Shown here: piece after piece, positions 1 through 7,254 of the stretch
Position numbering within the stretch: position 1 is the first letter of the stretch
Layout: each line of letters begins with the position of its first letter
Assembly: GCA_012799255.1 (NCBI GenBank)
Contig: JAAZLQ010000138.1
Span: forward strand, 1-26,438
DNA from: Bacillota bacterium
GTDB taxonomy: Bacteria > Bacillota_G > Limnochordia > DTU010
Direction: 5' to 3'
DNA length: 26,438 nt
Program-made: the position numbers and the translations under genes
Notes under the pieces: generated by a model
Database searches by the model: none
The model's input: only the letters and a program-made list of their open reading frames with translations
What the model was told of the DNA's origin: nothing

Positions 1-40
1 CCACTATTTGATTATAGTTTTATTTAAGAATACCTTGCCG

Positions 41-78
41 CATATTTTTTACTCCTTTTCTGGAATGAAGCTATTATA
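41..78 (-). promoter_or_regulatory. Leftward promoter and ribosome binding site at window edge
   Basis: Read on the minus strand, an extended -10 element (TG-N-TATAAT, hexamer at 78-73) is followed by AAGGAG at 57-52 and, eight bases on, ATG at 43-41. The reading frame from that ATG has only seven codons before TAA at 22-20. The signals are good but no long product is visible inside the window. It could be a leader peptide, or the front of a decayed gene whose rest lies outside. Confidence 0.4.
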
Positions 79-143
79 CCACATCAGCTTTAGGAAAGAA
101 AGTACCGGAAAGAATTTTTTCTTCCTCTTATATATAACAGTCT

Positions 144-236
144 ATGCACATTTCAATACTGCTTATCTTTGGGTCTTTGGCTCCTTTGATTCGGAATAGT
201 GTGGTTCTGGCGATCTATCTCTTGTTTTCGGTTGCT
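144..236 (+). pseudogene. Possible remnant of a small membrane protein gene (DUF441-like)
   Basis: The rightward frame from ATG 144 encodes a hydrophobic stretch containing LLIFGSLAPLIRNSVVLAIY. This resembles the first membrane segment of the DUF441 (YtwI/YeaL) family, where a leucine-rich run is followed by a Gly/Ala-Leu-Ile-x-x-Asn turn and a second hydrophobic helix. After about position 236 the frame reads the antisense of the TetR gene and loses this character. There is no ribosome binding site. It could be the 5' end of a convergent gene fused to the TetR gene by a deletion, or a chance hydrophobic frame. Weak evidence. Confidence 0.15.
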
Positions 237-545
237 TGCTTCTTTACCGTACATGAGCATTGTCTCAGTGATTATCTTGAAGCGAGTAATAAGATCAGGC
301 TCGGAATAATCAAGTTTTTGGACGTACTCCTTGGCCAGATAGTCAACGCTGTATTCTAAAGCATAGCGAAACAGCTCTTCCTTATTCTTAAAATAATAGA
401 ACAGCATGCCTTTGCTAATACCTGCTTCTTGTACCATGCGATTGGTGGAAGCATTAACATAACCATGCTTGGAAAACTCCCTTAGAACCGCATCTAAGAT
501 CCGCCTTTGTTTAGGCTCATCTAGTTTTTGGAATGCTTCGGTAAT
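153..545 (-). pseudogene. TetR/AcrR family regulator, C-terminally truncated, no standard start codon
   Basis: The N-terminal half is a typical TetR DNA-binding domain: it opens ITEAFQKLDEPKQRRI, then has the helix-turn-helix with ASTNRMVQEAGISKG and the following LFYYFKNKEELF. Between the upstream in-frame TGA and the internal Met at 437 there is no ATG, GTG or TTG. The best start is ATT at 545, with AAGGGGG eight bases before it (560-554). An ATG-to-ATT change is possible. The ligand-binding half is cut short: about 130 residues instead of the usual 190-200, ending in a polar tail unlike the family. Two palindromic operators lie directly upstream and probably were its targets. An intact HTH could still bind DNA, but without a normal dimerisation domain function is doubtful. 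Confidence 0.6.
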
Positions 546-562
546 AAGAAACGCCCCCTTGT

Positions 563-579
563 TTGACCGAGGTGGTCAA
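563..579. promoter_or_regulatory. Palindromic operator 1 (TTGACC-N5-GGTCAA)
   Basis: A perfect 6-bp inverted repeat with a 5-bp spacer, just upstream of the TetR-type gene. Its left arm is also a candidate -35 (TTGACC) for a rightward promoter, with TCTAAC at 586-591 after 17 bases. Its size and position fit a TetR-family dimer site. Confidence 0.65.
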
Positions 580-583
580 TTAA

Positions 584-612
584 ACTCTAACATATTTGAC
601 CAGTGTGGTCAA
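584..612 (-). promoter_or_regulatory. Promoter of the TetR-type gene, overlapping operator 2
   Basis: On the minus strand, TTGACC (612-607), a 17-base spacer and TAGAGT (589-584) form a plausible sigma-A promoter reading into the TetR gene. The -35 is the outer arm of operator 2 and operator 1 lies just downstream of the start site, so the gene would be autorepressed. Confidence 0.45.
596..612. promoter_or_regulatory. Palindromic operator 2 (TTGACC-N5-GGTCAA)
   Basis: A second copy of the same palindrome, with centres 33 bp apart (about three helical turns), so two dimers would bind on the same face of the DNA. Only the 5-bp spacer differs from operator 1. Confidence 0.65.
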
Positions 613-734
613 CAAGTTGTCGGAAATAGATTCAAACACTCGCACATTACTCAAGGTGTACAACTATCAGGTTTGAAGGGATAGAATTCGCGGTGACCTT
701 TTCCCTGTCATGTTGAGAGGAGTTATTATTAGTC

Positions 735-763
735 TGGACGAATGTGCCTGTTTAGGTTAAAAT
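735..763 (+). promoter_or_regulatory. Candidate promoter of the small winged-helix gene
   Basis: TGGACG (735-740), a 17-base spacer and TAAAAT (758-763), 34 bases before the start codon of the 59-residue protein. Four and five of six bases match the two consensus hexamers. Confidence 0.35.
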
Positions 764-796
764 GATTATTGATATCACCAGAAGGGAGCACGGTAA

Positions 797-976
797 ATGG
801 ATAATTATCAAGCTGTATTGGAGTTCTTTGAGAAGGCTGAAGCGCCAGCAAGAACTGGTGACATCGTGGAAGCCACCGGTCTAGACAAAAAAGAAGTAGA
901 AAAGGCCATGAACAAGCTCAAGAAGGAAGAGAAGATTGTCTCTCCAAAGCGTTGCTATTGGGAAATAAAGAAATAA
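797..976 (+). CDS. Small winged-helix DNA-binding protein (59 aa)
   Basis: A 59-residue protein starting at ATG 797, with AAGGGAG eight bases upstream. It begins MDNYQAVLEFFEKAEAP, then has the helix-turn-helix pattern TGDIVEATGLDKKEVEKAMN, and ends with a short basic wing (LKKEEKIVSPKRCYWEIKK). This is one compact winged helix of the MarR/ArsR kind without any other domain; close families in Bacillota and archaea are annotated only as transcriptional regulators. It stands alone: a hairpin follows, and the TetR operators lie about 200 bases upstream. It could bind DNA as a dimer or modulate a larger regulator. The fold is well supported; the target is unknown. Confidence 0.75.
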   Translation: MDNYQAVLEFFEKAEAPARTGDIVEATGLDKKEVEKAMNKLKKEEKIVSPKRCYWEIKK

Positions 977-1005
977 GCTGATAGTCTGAATATGACAACT
1001 TTACG

Positions 1006-1046
1006 AAATGGGTTCGGCATCTTCCCGGACTCATTTCTTATATTTA
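1006..1046 (+). terminator. Hairpin terminator after the winged-helix gene
   Basis: A 12-bp stem (1006-1017 with 1025-1036, two G-U pairs) and a 7-base loop, followed by a T-rich but interrupted tail (CTTATATTTA). It lies 30 bases after the stop codon. Confidence 0.5.
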
Positions 1047-1152
1047 TGGGGGTATTGGCAACAGTAGAATTGGTGTGGAAGTGGTCAGTTTTTGGTCAGA
1101 GGATCCATGTTAAACTAGCACCGATAAGCTACTATTGCGGAGGTGTCCAGTT

Positions 1153-2472
1153 TTGAAACGAAATCTACTGTTGGTTGTCCTCTTGTGTCTGATCTTGCTT
1201 ACGCAAGGATGTATTGGTGGGGGAGGTCGAGTCTCGACAGGTAAACCACCGCGGATTGATGCCCTAACACCACCTACAGGTCAAAAGGTGAAAGTGGAGG
1301 AAAATGGCGAGATTGAGTTCACGGTTTCTGCAAGTCATCCCGATGGTAACACTCTCAGCTATAGTTGGAGTCAGACAGGTGGGGGTACATTTTTGGCTTC
1401 CGGAAACAGCAGAACAGCAAAGTGGAAGGCACCAGAACTACCAGGTAGAGCCCGTGTAAAGGTGGAGATTACTGATGGAAAAGGCGGCGTAGTTTCCCAT
1501 ACCTGGGAAATAGAAGTTGGTGACGTCACCCCGGTCGAAAACATTATTAGGGTAACGGAGAACATCAAGGAGTTCACTGTTTGGACGGCAGACAATGTCT
1601 ATGTGATCGACACGGATGATATATGGCTCGAGAGTGAGCTTATGATTCAACCTGGTACCATTATCAAATTTGGCCAGGGCAAAGGTTTGAATATTGCTTC
1701 AGATGCGCGCCTGGAGGCGTTGGGGCAAGGGGACCAGCCCATAGTGTTCACCTCCTTGCGTGATGATGACCATGGAGGAGACACTAATCAGGACCAGAGC
1801 GCCACACATCCTGAGAGAGGCGATTGGGCATCCATTTTCGTCCATGAGAATGCCGAAGCTATCCTTGACAACTGTCTCATTCTCTACGGCGGTGCCCAGG
1901 ATGATGAGTATATGGAGCGGGGGGCAGTCTGTGTGGACTACGACTCTGATAAAGTGGAAATTACGAACAGTGAGTTTTCGTACAACCTCGTGGGGCTCGA
2001 AATGTTCTTGCCTGAAGGCTATGTTGTTGACTCCGTTTTTACTAATAATGTCTGGCCCCTCAATGTTGGGGTGGATGTAAGCACAACTGACACACTTGAA
2101 TTTGAGAATAATGACTTCAATGCCATTTTTCTTGGATACTGGAACTATTCTGTGTCGTCCGAATCAAGGGTGTTCTGGATGAACACCCAGGTACCTTATG
2201 TGCTAACTGGTTCTACGGAGTTTATGGGTGGCACCATAGAACTTGGCCATGGTACCATTGTCAAAGCAATGCCGGGAGTAATTATTAAGCTGTGGGGTGA
2301 GTCAAAGTTTAATAACTTTGAGAACGCAATTTTCACTTCCTACCACGATGACGAGCACGGGGGCGATTCTGACGGAGAAGACATTGAACCTCGTGTTGGT
2401 GACTGGCTTGGGATTTTCCATTTAGACGAGTCCATAACTGGTCCTAACGTTCTTTATGCAGGCGGTATCTAG
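1153..2472 (+). CDS. Surface lipoprotein with Ig/PKD-like and beta-helix modules
   Basis: The start is TTG 1153, with GGAGGTG eight bases before it; an upstream TTG at 1135 precedes this site and is rejected. The protein has 439 residues. It has a lipoprotein signal peptide with lipobox LTQGC (Cys20), then an Ig/PKD-like domain (about 35-122: LSYSWSQTGGGTF, VKVEITDGKGG, HTWEIEV). After a linker come parallel beta-helix segments. A module with GTIIKF, IVFTS, DDDHGGD and GDW (about 168-246) recurs as GVIIKL, AIFTS, DDEHGGD and GDW (about 375-438). The Asp-rich turns suggest calcium binding. It is probably anchored outside the cytoplasmic membrane, in binding or modifying polysaccharide; no catalytic residues can be named. 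The second module ends abruptly where the first continues, so a C-terminal truncation is possible. Confidence 0.7.
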   Translation: MKRNLLLVVLLCLILLTQGCIGGGGRVSTGKPPRIDALTPPTGQKVKVEENGEIEFTVSASHPDGNTLSYSWSQTGGGTFLASGNSRTAKWKAPELPGRARVKVEITDGKGGVVSHTWEIEVGDVTPVENIIRVTENIKEFTVWTADNVYVIDTDDIWLESELMIQPGTIIKFGQGKGLNIASDARLEALGQGDQPIVFTSLRDDDHGGDTNQDQSATHPERGDWASIFVHENAEAILDNCLILYGGAQDDEYMERGAVCVDYDSDKVEITNSEFSYNLVGLEMFLPEGYVVDSVFTNNVWPLNVGVDVSTTDTLEFENNDFNAIFLGYWNYSVSSESRVFWMNTQVPYVLTGSTEFMGGTIELGHGTIVKAMPGVIIKLWGESKFNNFENAIFTSYHDDEHGGDSDGEDIEPRVGDWLGIFHLDESITGPNVLYAGGI

Positions 2473-2481
2473 AAGAGTACG

Positions 2482-2520
2482 AGAGACCCATCAGAATTGG
2501 TGATGGGTCTCTTTAGTATT
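2482..2520 (+). terminator. Terminator after the beta-helix lipoprotein gene
   Basis: A perfect 12-bp stem, AGAGACCCATCA (2482-2493) with TGATGGGTCTCT (2501-2512), a 7-base loop and the tail TTTAGTATT. It sits between convergent genes and separates them. Confidence 0.75.
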
Positions 2521-2530
2521 AAGAACTCTT

Positions 2531-5500
2531 CTAATTCAGTTTGCCTGATTTTAGGTCGCCGTAAAGTTCGACTATTTCCGAAGAAGGCTTGATGCCAAGT
2601 TCGTCCTGGAGTATTTTGACAAGCAAATCATATTGCTGCAGGGCAGAGGCGCGCTGACCAGATTTGGCCAAAGCTCTAATCAAAAGACCGTGATAAGCTT
2701 CATTGAGCTCATCTTCCTGCAGTAGCAGCGTTAAATCTGCAATGGCACGTTCATATTGTCCCGTGGCGAGGTAGCATTTTATTAAGCGTACCCTAGCTTC
2801 GCAGTGACGCAGACGTAAGGCTTCCCTTTTGGGAATGACCCAATCATAGTCTAAAAGCTCTAGATACGGACCATGATAATGTTGCAGCGCCTGTTCTAGG
2901 AAGTATAGCTGTTCGTTAGAATCAATACTCTGGTTAAGTGCCATTTTGAACAGGGCTTCGAAGTGGTCTAGATCTGTTTGAATTGACCCTTGTAGCATGT
3001 AGGTGTCGGTTCCGTGTATTATCAGCTCTCCCAATCCGTATTGGTGGAGTACTTGGCGTAGCCGATAGAGTGTGGTATGGAAATTGGTAGATGCACTCTT
3101 CAAATCAGTGTACTCTTCTCCCCACAGCGCCTCAATAATCTGTTCTTTGCTCACTGGCTGTTCACAATGGACTAAATAGATCAGCAGATCCTTAGCCCGC
3201 TGGCTACGCCAGTTCACAGCCGTAATCTCCCTTTGACCAGCAAAAATGCGCACAGGCCCAAAAAGATTCAGGTTGAGCTGGGGTTCCGTGATTCCACTTA
3301 GCTCTGCTGCCTCTGTGGCCAGAGTAATAATCAAAGCGTCTGGATCTTCCTGTAGTCTTTGCAGCGTCGCGGCTGCTTCGGTTCCTCCCATTTCCCGCAA
3401 GAGTGGGATAACACGCTGTTTAGTCTCCGAACTGGCTCGCTCAGTGAAAGGAATTAGTTCTCGGAGACACTCTGCCCCAACCTTAAGAAAGACGCGCTGA
3501 ATAAAGTTTACTTCCCATCCTAGTTCGAGCCCCCTTAGGAGAATTGGATGGTACCATTTATAACAGGTGACAAAATTCTGCAGATCATTGATTCTCGCCG
3601 ACCTTTTCAGAGCCTTTTCGGTATAATGGGTAGCCTCTGACCTATTACCGAGTTTGAAATAGAGAGCGGCTAGTGCTTGGCACGCGTAGGCTTGTGCTTT
3701 GGCAAATCCCATTTTGGCGGCTTCCTGCTCAGCCTGTTTGAGGAGACTGATTCCCTTTTCCCAGTCGCCTGTATTAGCTAAAATGAGGCCTGCTACTGCT
3801 GGTACAGAGGTTCTAATAAGTCTCGGTTGGGTTTGGGCCACCTCTAGGGCTTGCTCCGCATAGGTTCGGGCCTTGATCCATTTTCCCTGCAAGCTAAGGG
3901 CACGGGCTAGAAAGACTAGGTTGAGAGCCAGATAAGAACGATCACTATCATGTTTCCGAACATAATCTATGCCTTTCTGATAGAACAGTTCAGCATCGGC
4001 AAAGCGTCCCAAGTTAGTATAAACAGAAGCCATTTGAATGTATGAGGAAGGCAGACTTTCGGTCAGCCCGATCTTTTCTTTGATCTGGAGAGCACGTTGC
4101 GCAATAACTAGCGCCTGTTCTGTTTCACCCCAGTCATCAAAGATGGCCGACATGGTATCTTGGCAATTATAACCGGGCATCAGACCATCAGGGCATAGGG
4201 CAAGTGCACGTTGAAAGAGAGTAAGTGCCCTTGAGCACTCCCCTGCTAAATAACAGACATCTCCGAGAGTTTCCAGGATAATGGTCAATGCCCAGTTATC
4301 TTGACACCCCTCGTATTCTTCAAGTAGTTGCTCTAACGTCTTCTTCGCTTCCTTGAGTTCCCCAGCTGTATAAAGGGCCACCGATTTCTCAATGTGGAGC
4401 AGCAGTTTGAAGCGGGTTGGTGCTAGCCTTTCCTCTGTATGCGATAGTAAGTCGAAGCTCTTATCTACCGCACCCCATCCCCGCACAATTCTAGCCATAA
4501 TTAAGTGACATTGTGCCAGACCAACGTCATCCTGACGATCCACAAAGATCGCTTCGGCCCGGCTGACTGCCTTTTGCGCGTGTCCAAGCCGGCCCCGTCC
4601 TATCTCTGCTATGGCCAAGAGCAGTGAGAGATGGGGGTTGCTTCTCATCTCGGCGGAGGTAAAAGTTTTCTCTAATCGTTCACCAATATCACGCCATTTT
4701 CCGCTGAGCAGCACATCCGCGCCCGCTTCCATGATGACGGCTAAAGCACGCTCTTTGTCCCCGGCTTCTAAATAACAGGTGAGCGCTTCTTCAAACTCTC
4801 CTTGGGCGAGGGCCATAGTTCCCGCTTTTTGGAATAGTTCCGTCCTGTTCTCGGTTAGTGTTGTAAGTAGGTAACACCTAATCACGGGAATGAGCTGATA
4901 TTTATCATCTGCTACACTCAAATAAAGCTGCCCATTTTCTAGCTGAGCAAGGAGGGCTTCCCAATTATCACCACCCAATAGTTTTTGGCAATCAGAAGCT
5001 GAAAAACGGGAAAGAACCGCAATCTTAGTCAAAAAATCCCTGATTAAAGGCGACTCTTGCTGTAGCAGTTCGTACTCCAGATAATTGGCCAAGGCAGGTG
5101 GAACATCCTCTGTGGTCAAGAAACTAAGGGCAATGGGCCAACCCATGCAATACCTCAGCAATTTTCTTTGCATGTCTGGCCCTAAGTTCGGGTCTCTCGC
5201 CTGAAAGAAGTCTCCTAGCTCTTCTTCGGTGATTTCCAAATCATGTCTAGTAATCAGTAGCAACTCGCCCGAGGCATACAGACGATGTAGCCCCAGCGTA
5301 GAAGGGAGTTCCAGCGAGTTTCTTCCACCGATCACCATCTGAATGTTGGGAGGTAGTAAGCTGATCAATTCCGAGATAAGAGAGTAGATACGTGGGTTGG
5401 ATATGCTCTGCCAATTGTCCAGGATGATGAGAGCACCGTGTTCCGCTAGCGCTTCTAAGGCGCGAACAAACATACTGGTTAAGTGTCGCAAAGAATCTTG

Positions 5501-5827
5501 CAGGTTTGGATCTGTGGTTGTAAGTATCAGTTCTTGCTGATCTAGTGGAATATGTTTTTGGATGGCAGCCGCGAGGTGCATATTGAAGGTTGGTAGGTGG
5601 TCGTCGTGTGGATCAAGGGTGTACCAGATTACGGGCTTTGTAGAGTTATGCGCTAGTTGACTTAAGAAGACGGTCTTACCGTAACCAGGTGGAGCCAAAA
5701 CCAAAAGCGCGCGGTAATTAGCGGACACAGTTTTGGCTAGCAGTTTGCGTCGCTCAACCATTTGGTCATGATTTGGGCACTCTAGTTTACTTGAAATCAC
5801 CGGCGTGTTTTCGGTCGGCCAAGTCAC
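2531..5827 (-). CDS. STAND-type ATPase regulator with TPR repeats, winged helix and BTAD domain
   Basis: A protein of about 1,100 residues. The N-terminal NTPase resembles MalT/LAL regulators: Walker A APPGYGKT, then WYTLDPHDD, and a Walker B-like LIILDNW. A long helical TPR region follows (repeats such as ALTLFQRALALCPD and AELFYQKGIDYVRK). The C-terminal 250 residues hold an OmpR-like winged helix (LFGPVRIFAG, WRSQRAKDLLIYLV, SKEQIIEALW) and a bacterial transcriptional activator domain ending in QDELGIKPSSE. Such proteins are signal-dependent activators in which ATP binding and oligomerisation gate DNA binding. The start is GTG 5827 with AAGGTGA five bases upstream; GTG 5836, three codons earlier, has a worse site. 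It is divergent from the alkaline phosphatase gene, 150-160 bp away, which is a possible target. The inducer is unknown. Confidence 0.88.
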   Translation of the reverse strand: MTWPTENTPVISSKLECPNHDQMVERRKLLAKTVSANYRALLVLAPPGYGKTVFLSQLAHNSTKPVIWYTLDPHDDHLPTFNMHLAAAIQKHIPLDQQELILTTTDPNLQDSLRHLTSMFVRALEALAEHGALIILDNWQSISNPRIYSLISELISLLPPNIQMVIGGRNSLELPSTLGLHRLYASGELLLITRHDLEITEEELGDFFQARDPNLGPDMQRKLLRYCMGWPIALSFLTTEDVPPALANYLEYELLQQESPLIRDFLTKIAVLSRFSASDCQKLLGGDNWEALLAQLENGQLYLSVADDKYQLIPVIRCYLLTTLTENRTELFQKAGTMALAQGEFEEALTCYLEAGDKERALAVIMEAGADVLLSGKWRDIGERLEKTFTSAEMRSNPHLSLLLAIAEIGRGRLGHAQKAVSRAEAIFVDRQDDVGLAQCHLIMARIVRGWGAVDKSFDLLSHTEERLAPTRFKLLLHIEKSVALYTAGELKEAKKTLEQLLEEYEGCQDNWALTIILETLGDVCYLAGECSRALTLFQRALALCPDGLMPGYNCQDTMSAIFDDWGETEQALVIAQRALQIKEKIGLTESLPSSYIQMASVYTNLGRFADAELFYQKGIDYVRKHDSDRSYLALNLVFLARALSLQGKWIKARTYAEQALEVAQTQPRLIRTSVPAVAGLILANTGDWEKGISLLKQAEQEAAKMGFAKAQAYACQALAALYFKLGNRSEATHYTEKALKRSARINDLQNFVTCYKWYHPILLRGLELGWEVNFIQRVFLKVGAECLRELIPFTERASSETKQRVIPLLREMGGTEAAATLQRLQEDPDALIITLATEAAELSGITEPQLNLNLFGPVRIFAGQREITAVNWRSQRAKDLLIYLVHCEQPVSKEQIIEALWGEEYTDLKSASTNFHTTLYRLRQVLHQYGLGELIIHGTDTYMLQGSIQTDLDHFEALFKMALNQSIDSNEQLYFLEQALQHYHGPYLELLDYDWVIPKREALRLRHCEARVRLIKCYLATGQYERAIADLTLLLQEDELNEAYHGLLIRALAKSGQRASALQQYDLLVKILQDELGIKPSSEIVELYGDLKSGKLN

Positions 5828-5987
5828 CCTACTCACCTTCTACAGTCTAGTTTGCTGTTATTTTCGGTAATATTGTCGGAGATCCTGCCCATGATCCCGG
5901 AATGAACGACAAAGTTAGGAGCAGGTTTTCATACCAGCACGTCAAAACTTACCTATATCAGGAAACTCAGAGAGGGAGTGAATTTAC

Positions 5988-7136
5988 ATGCAGACTATTT
6001 ACAGGCGCCTTGGCAAGCTGTCTCTAATCTTCAGTATAGTAATGCTTGCAGCCGCCGTGGTTGGGGCCGAGGTACCTGTCAAAAACGTGATCCTCATGAT
6101 CGGCGATGGAATGGGCATCAATCATATTACCGCAGCTAGAATAAGTCTAGAAGATGGAGCGTATTCTACGCTTAACTTAGATACTATGCCCTACACTGGT
6201 TTTTCCATCAACTTTGCCGAGAACAACTTAGTGACAGACTCTGCGGCGGCAGCTACCGCATTAGCCGCTGGGTTTCGGACAGACACCGGCCGCATCGCCA
6301 CCTTACCAGATGGGACACCGGTACAAAGCATCATGCTGAAGGCTAAAGAGCAGGGTCTTAGTACTGGTATTGTCGCCACAGTAAAAATCACAGATGCCAC
6401 ACCTGCTGCCTTTTTGGTCAATGCCGATTCTAGATCTTTCGAGCGAGATATTGCCAAAGGAATTCTGGCAACCCAAACGGACGTCTTACTAGGGGGCGGT
6501 GCAGATGCCTTTGGGATCAATCCCTTTACCAAACAACCGCGCTCAGGCTCCTTAATTCTGCAGGCTATGGAAGATGGCTATACTTTCGTTTCAGATCGGG
6601 AGGCACTTATGAACCTGGAGATTACTCCCGATACTAAACTGATCGGGCTCTTCATTGGCGGGGATATGAGCTTTGAGTTGACACGCTTTCCCACCGAACC
6701 ATCGATTGTGGAGATGACAGGGCGGGCTTTAGAAGTAGTCAGCCAGAACCCTGAAGGCTTTTTCCTCATGGTGGAAGGCTCTCGAATTGATCGGGCCGGT
6801 CACACTAATAGTATAAAAGAGATGATTGGCGATCTCTTGATCTTTGACGAAGCAGTTGGGTTAGCTTTAGACTTTGCCCAAGCCAACCCAGGAACTCTAG
6901 TTGTGGTCACCGCAGATCACGAAACAGGTGGTTTGGGGATCACCAGTGGCCTTCCCTCAGGAGAAATCGTGAACTATGGTTGGATCGCAACGGGGCACAC
7001 AGCGGCTATGGTGCCGATTTATGCCTTTGGACCGGGAGCAGAACGTTTTAGTGGTACTTTGCAGATTACAGACATTCCGGTTCGGATTGCCGAATTGATG
7101 GGAATTCCGGATTTTCCGGCCGCGATCGACCATTAA
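5988..7136 (+). CDS. Secreted alkaline phosphatase
   Basis: 382 residues starting at ATG 5988, with GAGGGAG upstream. An N-terminal signal peptide (RRLGKLSLIFSIVMLAAAVVG) predicts export, with cleavage near VVGA-EV. Alkaline phosphatase superfamily residues are in place: MIGDGMG with metal ligand Asp40, nucleophile Ser85 in VTDSAAAATA, MVEGSRIDRAGH (Glu263, Asp268, His272), VVVTADHETGG (Asp310, His311) and GHT (His337). It hydrolyses phosphate monoesters outside the cytoplasmic membrane and needs zinc and magnesium. It is monocistronic on the plus strand and divergent from the large BTAD regulator. No convincing Pho box was found in the 150-bp spacer, so phosphate control is not shown. Confidence 0.92.
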   Translation: MQTIYRRLGKLSLIFSIVMLAAAVVGAEVPVKNVILMIGDGMGINHITAARISLEDGAYSTLNLDTMPYTGFSINFAENNLVTDSAAAATALAAGFRTDTGRIATLPDGTPVQSIMLKAKEQGLSTGIVATVKITDATPAAFLVNADSRSFERDIAKGILATQTDVLLGGGADAFGINPFTKQPRSGSLILQAMEDGYTFVSDREALMNLEITPDTKLIGLFIGGDMSFELTRFPTEPSIVEMTGRALEVVSQNPEGFFLMVEGSRIDRAGHTNSIKEMIGDLLIFDEAVGLALDFAQANPGTLVVVTADHETGGLGITSGLPSGEIVNYGWIATGHTAAMVPIYAFGPGAERFSGTLQITDIPVRIAELMGIPDFPAAIDH

Positions 7137-7180
7137 CAAATGTTCAACAAAAACTTTTAATCCAACTTGAAGGAATGTTT

Positions 7181-7219
7181 ATGCAAAGTGTTGAATTGAA
7201 GGATGAAAGCACATACTGA
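7181..7219 (+). other. Possible 12-codon leader ORF before the ABC ATPase gene
   Basis: AAGGA, six bases, then ATG and twelve codons (MQSVELKDESTY) ending at TGA. It lies 35 bases before the next gene. It may be a translated leader, or chance. Confidence 0.15.
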
Positions 7220-7254
7220 GTTATAAATCCGATCTCATTTAAAGGAGTCATTAG

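Noticed and set aside
469..684. Open frame on the plus strand over the TetR 5' end and operators
   Set aside because: It is the antisense of the TetR HTH region and runs through the operators; no ribosome binding site.
5837..5987. Pho box between the BTAD regulator and the alkaline phosphatase
   Set aside because: No pair of TTAACA-like direct repeats with the right spacing was found.
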